This document shows positions 40,894 through 48,693 of a DNA stretch of 64,000 nucleotides, piece by piece; the first letter of the stretch is position 1; each line of letters starts with the position of its first letter. The stretch comes from Pengzhenrongella sicca (GTDB lineage Bacteria; Actinomycetota; Actinomycetes; Actinomycetales; Cellulomonadaceae). The notes under the pieces were generated by a model. That model was not told where the DNA came from. It saw only the letters and a list, made by a program, of their open reading frames with translations, and did no database searches. Both the position numbers and the translations under genes were made by a program. The stretch is from the NCBI RefSeq assembly GCF_017569225.1, contig NZ_CP071868.1:2728001-2792000 (forward strand). The letters are read 5' to 3'.

Positions 40894-43112
40894 CGGATCG
40901 CCCCGCCGGCCGCGACGGCGACCGGGACCGTTGGCGCCGTGCCCGCCGACGCCTGGACCGCCGACACGTCGATCGCGCACACCTTGAACTCGGGCATCCC
41001 GGAGATCGGGTCGGTCGCGTCCGTCGTGAGCCGGTTCGCGCTGCCCTCGCCAGGCCAGTGGAAGGGCATGAACACCGCGTCGGGCCGCGCGGACTCGGTC
41101 ACGTGCGCGACCGCGACCGCGACCCCGCGCGCGGACGTCAGGCGCACGAGCTCGCCGTCGGCCACCCCGATCCGGTCGGCGAGCAGCGGGTGGAGCTCGG
41201 CGAACGCCTCGGGCTGCGCGGCGGCGAGCGCGGCGACCCGGCGGGTCTGCGCGCCCGACTGGTAGTGCTGGAGCACGCGCCCGGTGATCAGGTACACGGG
41301 GGCGTCGGGGCGCAGGTCGTCCGCCGGGCCGTGGTGGTCGACCGCGACCATCCGGGCGCGACCGTCCGCGGTCGGGAAGGACTCGACGAACAGCCGGGGC
41401 GTGCCGGGGTGGGCCGGCTCGCCGGCCGGGGTCGCGGGGCACGGCCAGAACAGGCCCGCGTCGTCGGCGTCGAGGCGCGCGTGGCTCAGGCCGCCGTAGT
41501 CCGCGACGCCGCCGGCGCTCGCGCGCGCGAGCTCGTCGAAGACCTCGGCGGCGTCGGTCGGAAAGCCTGTCGTGACGCCGAGGCGCGCGGCGAGGTCGTG
41601 CAGCACCTCGAGCTCGGTGCGGACGCCAGGCGGCGGCGCGAGCGCGCGCCGGCGCCGGAGCACGCGGCCCTCGAGCGACGTCATCGTGCCCTCCTCCTCG
41701 GCCCACTGGGTCACCGGCAGCACGACGTCGGCGAGCTGGGCCGTCTCGGACAGCACCAGGTCACACACCACGAGCAGGTCGAGCGCCGCGAGCCGATCGC
41801 GCACGCGCAGGGCGTTCGGCGCGCTCACGAGCAGGTTGCTGCCGTGCACGAGCAGCGCCTTCGGCCCGGCGGGGGTGCCGCAGCGGCGCAGCAGCTCGAC
41901 CGCGGGCAGGCCCGGCCCGGGCAGGTCGGCGGGGTCGACGCCCCAGACGGCGGCGACGTGCGCGCGGGCCGCCGGGTCGTCGATGCGCCGGTAGCCGGGC
42001 AGCTGGTCGGCCTTCTGCCCATGCTCGCGCCCGCCCTGGCCGTTGCCCTGGCCCGTCACGGCGCCGTACCCGCTCGCGGGGCGGCCGGGCAGCCCGAGCA
42101 GCAGCGCGAGGTTGATCGCGGCCGTCACGGTCGCGGTGCCCTGGGTGCTCTGCTCGGCGCCGCGGCCCGTGAGGATGACCGCGCCGGTGCCGCCGGCGGC
42201 GGGGGCGGCCGCGGCGAGCAGGCGGGCCGCGGCGCGCAGGTCCTCGGCCGGGACCCCGCAGACCTGCTCGGCCCGCTCGGGCCACCACGCGGCGACGCTG
42301 CGGCGCGCGTCGTCGGCGCCCGTCGTGCGCGCGGCGAGGTAGGCCGTGTCGGCGAGCCCCTCGGCCCACACGACGTGCTGGAGCGCCAGCAGCACGACGA
42401 GGTCCGTGCCCGGCACGGGCTGCAGGTGCAGCCCCGAGCCGTCGGTGAGGGTCGCCGTCGCGGAGCGGCGCGGGTCGACCACGACGAGCCCGCCCGCCGC
42501 GCGGGCGCCCGCGAGGTGCGCCGACGACGGCGGCATCGTCTCGGCCGGGTTGCTGCCGAGCAGCAGGACCGCCTGGGCCCGGCCGAGGTCCGCGAGGGGG
42601 AATGGCAGCCCGCGGTCGATGCCGAACGCGCGGTTCGCCCCCGCGGCGGCGCTCGCCATGCAGAACCGGCCGTTGTAGTCGATGGACGGCGTGCGAAGCA
42701 CGACGCGGGCGAACTTGCCGAGCGCGTACGCCTTCTCGTTCGTGAGGCCGCCGCCGCCGAACACCGCGACCGCCTCCGGCCCGTGCGCGGCGCGCAGCTC
42801 GCGCAGCCCGGTCGCGACGCGGTCGAGCGCGTCGTCCCAGGTCGCCGGGTGCAGCGCTCCGTCGGCGCCGCGCAGGAGCGGCTGCGTGAGCCGCCCCGGC
42901 GCGCGCAGCACCTCGGCGCTGGTCCAGCCCTTCTGGCACAACCCGCCGCGGTTCGTGGGGAAGTCCCGACCGGCGACGGCGACGGGCGCACCCTGCTCGG
43001 GTGCGTCGTCGGCGGCAGGGTTCGCCGGCAGCGACACCGCCGTCAGCGACATCGCGCACTGCAGCGCGCAGTACGGGCAGTGCGTCGCGGTCCCGCCGGC
43101 GCCGGTCGGCAC
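40890..43112 (-). CDS. nasA: assimilatory nitrate reductase catalytic subunit
   Basis: A 740-residue molybdopterin (bis-MGD) oxidoreductase that reduces nitrate to nitrite in the cytoplasm. The N-terminal 4Fe-4S cluster ligands are Cys12, Cys15, Cys19 and Cys59 (HCPYCALQC, GGLCQKGW). NGRFCMASAAAGANRAFG has the probable Mo-ligand Cys. LLLGSNPAETMPP, GYGAVTGQGNGQGGREHGQKADQLPGYR (quoted in part) and VLPVTQWAEEEGTMTSLEGR match NasA/NarB enzymes; there is no Tat signal. GTG at 43112 starts one base from the narK stop. Confidence 0.95.
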   Translation of the reverse strand: MPTGAGGTATHCPYCALQCAMSLTAVSLPANPAADDAPEQGAPVAVAGRDFPTNRGGLCQKGWTSAEVLRAPGRLTQPLLRGADGALHPATWDDALDRVATGLRELRAAHGPEAVAVFGGGGLTNEKAYALGKFARVVLRTPSIDYNGRFCMASAAAGANRAFGIDRGLPFPLADLGRAQAVLLLGSNPAETMPPSSAHLAGARAAGGLVVVDPRRSATATLTDGSGLHLQPVPGTDLVVLLALQHVVWAEGLADTAYLAARTTGADDARRSVAAWWPERAEQVCGVPAEDLRAAARLLAAAAPAAGGTGAVILTGRGAEQSTQGTATVTAAINLALLLGLPGRPASGYGAVTGQGNGQGGREHGQKADQLPGYRRIDDPAARAHVAAVWGVDPADLPGPGLPAVELLRRCGTPAGPKALLVHGSNLLVSAPNALRVRDRLAALDLLVVCDLVLSETAQLADVVLPVTQWAEEEGTMTSLEGRVLRRRRALAPPPGVRTELEVLHDLAARLGVTTGFPTDAAEVFDELARASAGGVADYGGLSHARLDADDAGLFWPCPATPAGEPAHPGTPRLFVESFPTADGRARMVAVDHHGPADDLRPDAPVYLITGRVLQHYQSGAQTRRVAALAAAQPEAFAELHPLLADRIGVADGELVRLTSARGVAVAVAHVTESARPDAVFMPFHWPGEGSANRLTTDATDPISGMPEFKVCAIDVSAVQASAGTAPTVPVAVAAGGAIR

Positions 43113-43113
43113 G

Positions 43114-44469
43114 TCAGATCCCCGCGGCGCTCATCGGCGCCGCGCGCCGGCTGTACACCGACCAGGTCGTGGCGGCCATGATCAGGTAGATGCCGACGAA
43201 GACCCACAGGGCGGGCTGCAGGCTGCCGGCGATCGAGTTCGACAGCGCGAACCCGCGCGGGATGAGGAAGCCGCCGAGGGCGCCGATCGCGCCCGCGATG
43301 CCGATGCAGCCGGCGGCCGCCTTGCGCGCGCGGGCCGCGCGCTCGGGGGTCGTGGCGCCGACCCGGAAGACCGCGGGGATCATCCGGTAGGTCGCGCCGT
43401 TGCCCGCCCCGGTCGCGACGAACAGCACCAGGAACGTGCTGAGGAACAGCGCGAAGCTGCCGGCCCGGAGCGCGAGCACCGCGCCGACGGCGGCGACGGC
43501 CATCACGAGGAACGACGAGATCGTCACGCGCGCGCCGCCCCACCGGTCGGCGAGGATCCCGCCCACGGGCCGCGACAGCGAGCCGACGAGCGCACCGAGG
43601 AAGGCGATGCTGAGCGTGACCTCGGGGAACTGGGTCTTCAGCAGCGTCGGGAACGCGCCCGCGTAGCCGATGAACGACCCGAACGTGCCGATGTACAGGA
43701 ACGAGATGATCCAGGTGTGCCGGTTGTGCACCGCGGCGCCGAACGCGCGGTAGTCGGCCTTGGCGAAGGTGAGGTTGTTCATCATCCGCGCGGCGAGGAA
43801 CGCCGCGAGCAGGATGAGCGGGATGAACATCAGGCCCGCCCGCGACAGCTGCAGGCCCGCGCCCGTCACGATCACGAGCGGCACCGCGAACTGCACCGCG
43901 GCCGTGCCGAGGTTGCCGCCGGCGGCGTTCAGGCCGAGCGCCTTGCCCTTCTCCCGCTCGGGGTAGAAGAAGGAGATGTTCGCCATCGACGAGGCGAAGT
44001 TGCCGCCGCCGAGGCCGGCGAGCGCGGCCACCCCGAGGAGCATCCAGAACGGGGTCGTCTCGGGCCGGCTCACGACGAACGCGAGCGCGCTCGCCGGCAG
44101 GAGCAGGAGCAGGGCCGAGATGATCGTCCAGTTGCGGCCGCCGAACCGCGGCACGGCGAACGTGTACGGGATCCGCAGGGTCGCGCCCACGAGGCTCGGC
44201 ACGGCGATCAGCCAGAACTGCTGATCGACCGTGAGCACGAAGCCCACTGCGGCGAGCTGCGGCACGACGATGCTCCACGACGCCCAGACCGCGAAGCCGA
44301 GGAACTCCGCGAAGATCGACGGGTAGAGGTTGCGTTTGGCGATCTTCCGGCCGCCGTCGTGCCAGAAGGTGTCGTCCTCCGGGTCCCAGGTGTCGATCCA
44401 CCGCCCCGACCGGACCTCGATCGCCGATGGTGACTGGCCTGCGGTGGTCAAGGTCTTCGGTGCCGTCAT
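43114..44469 (-). CDS. narK: nitrate/nitrite transporter (NarK/NasA-type MFS)
   Basis: A 451-residue MFS permease with about 12 membrane helices and both nitrate signatures: GLGGGNFASSMANISFFYPEREKGKALG (core GGGNFASSMANISFFYP) and ATGAGNGATYRMIPAVFR, plus SLSRPVGGILADRWGGARVT. The N-terminus IDTWDPEDDTFWHDGGRKIAKRNLYPSIFAEFLGFAVW (quoted in part) is typical of actinomycete NarK/NasA. ATG at 44469 was chosen for AGGAG five bases upstream; the longer frame to 44538 is rejected. First gene of narK-nasA-nasB. Confidence 0.95.
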   Translation of the reverse strand: MTAPKTLTTAGQSPSAIEVRSGRWIDTWDPEDDTFWHDGGRKIAKRNLYPSIFAEFLGFAVWASWSIVVPQLAAVGFVLTVDQQFWLIAVPSLVGATLRIPYTFAVPRFGGRNWTIISALLLLLPASALAFVVSRPETTPFWMLLGVAALAGLGGGNFASSMANISFFYPEREKGKALGLNAAGGNLGTAAVQFAVPLVIVTGAGLQLSRAGLMFIPLILLAAFLAARMMNNLTFAKADYRAFGAAVHNRHTWIISFLYIGTFGSFIGYAGAFPTLLKTQFPEVTLSIAFLGALVGSLSRPVGGILADRWGGARVTISSFLVMAVAAVGAVLALRAGSFALFLSTFLVLFVATGAGNGATYRMIPAVFRVGATTPERAARARKAAAGCIGIAGAIGALGGFLIPRGFALSNSIAGSLQPALWVFVGIYLIMAATTWSVYSRRAAPMSAAGI

Positions 44470-44640
44470 CGCGTCTCCTGGAGGTGTTCGACGGGGCCGT
44501 GCGGTGGTTCGACGGTAGAAGCGCCATGTTTCGGACACGCGGGTCTGCCGTTACCCGCGCGGAACGAGGTGCGCACGGCGCGCGGCGGCGCGCTGTGAGA
44601 CTGCTGGGCTCCCGCGTGGACGACTACCCGTGCAAACTAG

Positions 44641-44689
44641 TTGTGCATAGTTCTTGTGCACAGAGTTCATGCACGCGTAGGGTGCCGAC
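44641..44689 (+). promoter_or_regulatory. leaderless promoter with repeated TTGTGCA boxes before ArsR gene
   Basis: TTGTGCA at 44641 and 44654 (13-base period) and a third relative TTCATGCA at 44666. A -10 TAGGGT (44678-44683) ends six bases before the ATG at 44690, and TTGTGC at 44654 is 18 bases upstream as a -35. The repeats overlap the -35 and are the likely operator. The remainder of 44470-44640 holds the narK promoter region with GTTTC (44528) and GTTAC (44550), a weak GlnR-like pair. Confidence 0.5.
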
Positions 44690-45328
44690 ATGTCCCCGAC
44701 CAACGAACCCGAGCTCACGGGCCTTCACCTCGACGCCGCCGCACTCAAGGTGCTCGCCCACCCGCTGCGGTCCCGGTTGCTCAGCGCGTTGCGCCGGGGC
44801 GGGCCGGCGACTGCGACCGACCTCGCCCGACAGCTCGGCACCAACACCGGGGCGACCTCCTACCACCTGCGCAAGCTCGAGACCGTCGGGCTCGTCGCGG
44901 ACACCGGCGAGGGCGAGGGCAAGCGGCGGCTCTGGCGAGCCGCGACCGACTCCCACGGGTGGACGGTGAGCGACTTCGCCGGCGACGAGGACTCGGAGAC
45001 GGCGCTGAACTGGCTCGTGCGTGACTACAGCCGACTCCTCGGGCGCGAGTTCGAGCGCTGGCTCGACGTCGAGGGCTCCTGGCCACTCCCCTGGCGCGAC
45101 GCGGCCGGCATGAGCGACTACGCCATGCTCGTCACCGCGGAACAGGCCGAGGCGCTCAAGGCCGAGCTCGACGAGCTCGTGACGCGGTACCGACTCGCCG
45201 GCCAAGGGAACCCGGAGGCGCGGCGGCTCGCGCTGTGGAGCGTGCTGATCCCGACCGACCTCGACGAGGGCGGGGCGGGCGAGGCGGGAGAAGACGGCGG
45301 GGAGCGCGGGGAGCGCGGGGAGCCATGA
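44690..45328 (+). CDS. ArsR-type helix-turn-helix regulator
   Basis: A 212-residue winged-helix protein: ALKVLAHPLRSRLLSALRRGGPATATDLARQLGTNTGATSYHLRKLETVGLV (core DLARQLGTNTGATSYHLRKL) at residues 18-70 and the wing EGKRRLWRAA. Unlike small ArsR repressors it has a 130-residue C-terminal part with a conserved WPLPWRDAAGMSDYAMLVT stretch, as in the long ArsR proteins linked to MFS exporters. No metal-binding Cys. The start appears leaderless. The Gly/Glu/Arg tail runs into the MFS gene with an ATGA overlap. Confidence 0.88.
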   Translation: MSPTNEPELTGLHLDAAALKVLAHPLRSRLLSALRRGGPATATDLARQLGTNTGATSYHLRKLETVGLVADTGEGEGKRRLWRAATDSHGWTVSDFAGDEDSETALNWLVRDYSRLLGREFERWLDVEGSWPLPWRDAAGMSDYAMLVTAEQAEALKAELDELVTRYRLAGQGNPEARRLALWSVLIPTDLDEGGAGEAGEDGGERGERGEP

Positions 45329-46641
45329 CCGCGCGAGCCCTGTCAGCCGCCTCCGCGCGCCGCCGGTTCGTGCTGCTGACCGTGACCCGGTGGTTCCCGG
45401 TCGGCCTCGTGATCGGCGTCACCACCCTGATCGCGCTCGAGCGCGGCATGAGCCTGACCCAGCTCGGGGTCATCCTGGCGATGCAGGGCTTCGTGGTCCT
45501 CGGCCTCGAACTGCCCACCGGCGGACTCTCGGACGCCGTCGGCCGTCGGCCCGTCCTGCTCGGCGCCGGCGTCGTCGCGTTGGCCTCCGGCCTGGTCTTC
45601 ATCACGGCCCACACGTTCGCCGCGTTCATGCTCGCCCTCGCGCTCCAGGGCGTGTTCCGCGCGCTCGACTCCGGCCCGCTCGAGGCCTGGTACGTCGACA
45701 CGGCCCAGGCCGACGATCCGGCGGTCCGGGTCGAGGACGCCCTGACGCGGGCTGGCACGGCACTCGGGGTCTCGATCGCGTCCGGCGCCCTCATCTCGGG
45801 CGCGCTCGTGGCCTGGCACCCGATCGCCGCGGTATCGGCGCTCGAGCTGCCCTACTGGATCGCGCTCGGGTTCTACGCCGTCAACCTCGTCGCGATCGCC
45901 GTCCTCATGCGTGAGGACCGGAGCGGCGCGGGCTCACGTGGGCTGCGCCGGGCCCTGCGCTCGGCCCGCGAGGCGCCGCGCACCGTCGCCGCGGGCGTGC
46001 GCACGCTCGGCTCGTCGCGGGTGCTGCGCGCGCTCGTGATGGTCGAGGTGTTCTGGTCGGTGGGGATGATCGCGTTCGAGACCCTGATGCCGGTCCGGCT
46101 GTCCGAGCTGGTCGGCGGGCAGACGCAGGCGGGCGCCCTGATGGGACCGGTGTCCGCCGCCGCGTGGGGGCTCTTCGCGGCCGGCTCGGCGCTCGCCGGC
46201 CTGGCGAGCCGCCGGCTCGGCGTGGGCTGGACCGCCCTGCTGGCGCGCGCGCTCAACGGCGCCCTGATCGTCGTGATGGGCTTGGCGACCGGACCGGTCG
46301 GGCTCGTGACGGCGTTCCTGATCACCTACACGCTGCACGGATCGGGCGGCCCGGTGCACAGCGCCCTGCTGCACCGCGAGGCCGACGCCAGCAACCGGAC
46401 AACCGTGCTGTCCATGAACTCCATGGTGGCCGGCGGCTCGTACACGCTCGGACTGCTCGTGCTGAGCCCGCTCGCGGAGCACGCGAGCACGGCCGCGGCC
46501 ATCGTCGTGGCCGGGGCGTTCAGCGTGCTGGGCGCGGTGCTGTACCTGCCCGCGATCCGGCAGGAGCGCTCGGCCGCTCGGGCCGGGGACGGAGCCGGAG
46601 CCGGGGAGCCGAGGGCGGCGAGGGGCGCAGGAGGCCGATGA
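45325..46641 (+). CDS. MFS transporter
   Basis: A 438-residue major facilitator with 12 predicted helices. The loop 2-3 signature is GGLSDAVGRRPVLLGAG, and ALQGVFRALDSGPLEAWYVD matches the DHA-type exporters. Helix 7-12 half includes FWSVGMIAFETLMPVRLSEL and LHGSGGPVHSALLHREADASNRTTVLSMNS (quoted in part). GGGGAG lies four bases before the ATG. Coupled to the ArsR-like gene, whose product probably represses it; an exporter of drugs or metabolites is the usual role. Confidence 0.9.
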   Translation: MTARALSAASARRRFVLLTVTRWFPVGLVIGVTTLIALERGMSLTQLGVILAMQGFVVLGLELPTGGLSDAVGRRPVLLGAGVVALASGLVFITAHTFAAFMLALALQGVFRALDSGPLEAWYVDTAQADDPAVRVEDALTRAGTALGVSIASGALISGALVAWHPIAAVSALELPYWIALGFYAVNLVAIAVLMREDRSGAGSRGLRRALRSAREAPRTVAAGVRTLGSSRVLRALVMVEVFWSVGMIAFETLMPVRLSELVGGQTQAGALMGPVSAAAWGLFAAGSALAGLASRRLGVGWTALLARALNGALIVVMGLATGPVGLVTAFLITYTLHGSGGPVHSALLHREADASNRTTVLSMNSMVAGGSYTLGLLVLSPLAEHASTAAAIVVAGAFSVLGAVLYLPAIRQERSAARAGDGAGAGEPRAARGAGGR

Positions 46642-46667
46642 GGGTGCTCGAATTCTTGGCTGTCGGG

Positions 46668-46676
46668 TTATCCACA
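46668..46676. promoter_or_regulatory. DnaA-box-like TTATCCACA
   Basis: Exact TTATCCACA, the strong DnaA-box consensus, 16 bases before the -35 of the HNH gene. A single box; no others were seen nearby. Confidence 0.4.
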
Positions 46677-46692
46677 GGACTGGTTTGACCCC

Positions 46693-46735
46693 TTGGCAGG
46701 TTTGTCTGGTTCACGTAGAATCGAACACATGTTCG
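46693..46735 (+). promoter_or_regulatory. SOS-controlled promoter of HNH gene (LexA box)
   Basis: -35 TTGGCA (46693-46698), 17-base spacer, -10 TAGAAT (46716-46721). Directly downstream lies CGAAC-ACAT-GTTCG (46722-46735), a perfect actinobacterial LexA box (CGAAC-N4-GTTCG), extended by T/A to 46721-46736. LexA bound there would cover the transcription start. Confidence 0.8.
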
Positions 46736-46771
46736 AGCATCGGGTTCGGGCCAGTCGCCGGGAGGGACGCG

Positions 46772-48472
46772 ATGAACACCAGCCGCACCGCCACCGCACC
46801 CCTCGACGCGGCGAACCTCGACGACGCGGGACTCGCGGACGACACAGAACTCGAGGCTGCAGACGCGGCGCGCGCGGCCGGTGAGGCGGCGGCGGCCCTG
46901 GGGCACGCGGAGGTGCTCGCGGCGGCGATGACGGCCCTGGCGGGCGGGATCGACACCGCGGTCCGGTGGCCGGCGACCGACCGCCGCACGGTGCTGACGG
47001 GCCTGGACCGGGTCATCGACGCCCTCGCCGTCGTCCGCGCCGGGCTGCTGGTCGCCGAACGGGACTCCGGACACTGGCAAGGACGCGGCGACACGTCGTT
47101 CGAGGCCTGGCGCGGACGGACCTCGAAGGTCGGCCAACGCGCCGCGACCGTCCAGTTCCGCCAGGCCGACGAGCTCGAGACCGTCCCCGACGTGGGCGCC
47201 GCGGTCACCGCCGGCCTGATCGGCCTCGAGCACGCGAAAGTCATCGCCAGGATCGCCGCGACCGGCACCGACACCCAACGTCACGCCGCGACTTCCCCCG
47301 CCGGGCAGCAGGCACTGGTGGACCTGGCGACCCGGGTCGATGCGGCCACGTTCAAGATCTCCGCCGACCGGTGGGCCGCGACCATCGACCCCGCCGCCCT
47401 CGAACGCGACCACCAAGCCCAACGCGCCGCCCGCTACCTCACCCTGACCGAAACGCCCACCGGCACCCACCTCAAAGGACTCCTGGACACGTTCACCGGC
47501 CGCAAGGTCGCCCTCGCCCTCGAAGCCGCCACCCCCAAACCCGGGCTCGACGACGATCGCGACCCCGGCCAACGCCGCGCCGACGCCCTCGAAACCCTCG
47601 CCGACGCCGTCCTGACCGACCCCGCCACCAAACCCGGCGCCCACGTGCCACCCCAGGTCACCCTCATCCTCACCGAACAAACCTGGGCGGCCACCCACAC
47701 CGAACGCGAACGTCGTCGCGAAGCTGACATCACTGGCGCCGCTGACATCACCGGCGCTGCTGGCGCTGCTGGCGCTGCTGGCGCTGCTGGCACCGAGACC
47801 GACGCCGACCGTGACGTGGTCATGGACATGGACCCGGATGCGGCGCCCGACGACCCGCCGTCGGTGGCCACGACCGTCGTGAGATACGAACCAGCGACCT
47901 GGGAAGACGGCACCCCCGTGCCCGCCTCCGAGCTCGCCGTGACCCTGTGCGAGTGCGAGCTCACCCGCGTCGTCATCGACGCCGACGGCGAACCCCTCGA
48001 CCTCGGACGCAGCCAACGACTGTTCACCGGCCCCCAACGCCGCGCCGTCATCGCCCGCGACCGCGAATGCATCTGGCCCCAGTGCCACGGCCCCGCCCGC
48101 TGGGCCCACATCCACCACCTCGACTGGTGGAACCGCGACACCGGCCACACCCGCGTCGACCGCGGCGTCCTGCTCTGCACCCATCACCACCACGAAGCCC
48201 ACCGCCTCGACCTGACCATCACCCGCCACACCCTGCCCGACCCCGACCCCAGCGCACCCCGGCCCCGCGGCACCATGGCCCGCGTCTGGTACCAGTTCCA
48301 CCTCCCCGACGGCCGCTCCTTCGGCCACCCACCCCACGACGACCCCGACGAACCAACCCCTGCCGCGCCGGCACCGGCTCCCGCGGGAGCGCCCGCACCC
48401 GACGACCTGGACCTCACCCGGATCGTCAACCCCATCACCGGCGCCAGCCAACCCGCCTTCTGGCTCACATGA
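46772..48472 (+). CDS. DUF222 / HNH endonuclease (13E12 family)
   Basis: A 566-residue 13E12-type protein. The N-terminal DUF222 domain (about 40-300) includes RAGLLVAERDSGHWQGRGDTSFEAWRGR (quoted in part) and GLIGLEHAKVIARIAA; the C-terminal HNH domain has CIWPQCHGPARWAHIHHLDWW and LLCTHHHHEAHRLDL with the zinc-type Cys and catalytic His. A Gly-Ala linker is coded by tandem repeats. It ends GASQPAFWLT as many relatives do. GGGAGGG lies five bases before the ATG. These genes are multicopy in actinomycetes and their cellular role is unknown; SOS control and possible mobility are the main clues. Confidence 0.92.
   Translation: MNTSRTATAPLDAANLDDAGLADDTELEAADAARAAGEAAAALGHAEVLAAAMTALAGGIDTAVRWPATDRRTVLTGLDRVIDALAVVRAGLLVAERDSGHWQGRGDTSFEAWRGRTSKVGQRAATVQFRQADELETVPDVGAAVTAGLIGLEHAKVIARIAATGTDTQRHAATSPAGQQALVDLATRVDAATFKISADRWAATIDPAALERDHQAQRAARYLTLTETPTGTHLKGLLDTFTGRKVALALEAATPKPGLDDDRDPGQRRADALETLADAVLTDPATKPGAHVPPQVTLILTEQTWAATHTERERRREADITGAADITGAAGAAGAAGAAGTETDADRDVVMDMDPDAAPDDPPSVATTVVRYEPATWEDGTPVPASELAVTLCECELTRVVIDADGEPLDLGRSQRLFTGPQRRAVIARDRECIWPQCHGPARWAHIHHLDWWNRDTGHTRVDRGVLLCTHHHHEAHRLDLTITRHTLPDPDPSAPRPRGTMARVWYQFHLPDGRSFGHPPHDDPDEPTPAAPAPAPAGAPAPDDLDLTRIVNPITGASQPAFWLT
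47723..47791. repeat. in-frame tandem repeats in HNH gene linker
   Basis: Two 18-bp units (GCTGACATCACTGGCGCC at 47723, GCTGACATCACCGGCGCT at 47741) followed by three 9-bp units GCTGGCGCT (47759, 47768, 47777) and a partial one. They encode ADITGA twice and then Ala-Gly-Ala units. Confidence 0.85.
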
Positions 48473-48594
48473 ACCCGACCACCGCGACCAGACCGCCTCG
48501 CCGGCGCCTCCGGCGGTCGAGGTCGACCCCGCCGCCTCGCTCCTTCCTCCTCACAACGGCCGGCGCCCCGATGTGCGGGAAAGGTTCCACGGAG

Positions 48595-48622
48595 GTAACC
48601 GCCGCGTGTCACCGATGGAAAC
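48595..48622 (+). promoter_or_regulatory. weak GlnR-like site before nirB
   Basis: GTAAC (48595), GTCAC (48608) and GAAAC (48618) resemble the GTnAC/GaAAC half-sites of actinomycete GlnR, but the spacings (five to eight bases) are not canonical. The rest of 48473-48693 shows only low-complexity sequence between the HNH stop and nirB. Confidence 0.25.
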
Positions 48623-48693
48623 ACCCGCCTCCTAGCCTCGATCGCAGCGGCCCCCGGGGTCGATCCATGCGGTCGATCTACCTGGAGGAACAG

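Noticed and set aside
43114-44538. narK starting at 44538
   Set aside because: The extra 23 residues are Arg/Thr/Pro-rich without homologous character, while ATG 44469 has an AGGAG at ideal distance.
46668-46676. Replication origin
   Set aside because: Only one DnaA box, no AT-rich unwinding region and no dnaA or dnaN nearby.
46772-48472. Insertion sequence or intein around the HNH gene
   Set aside because: No transposase, terminal inverted repeats, target duplication or splicing motifs found; kept as a stand-alone 13E12 gene.
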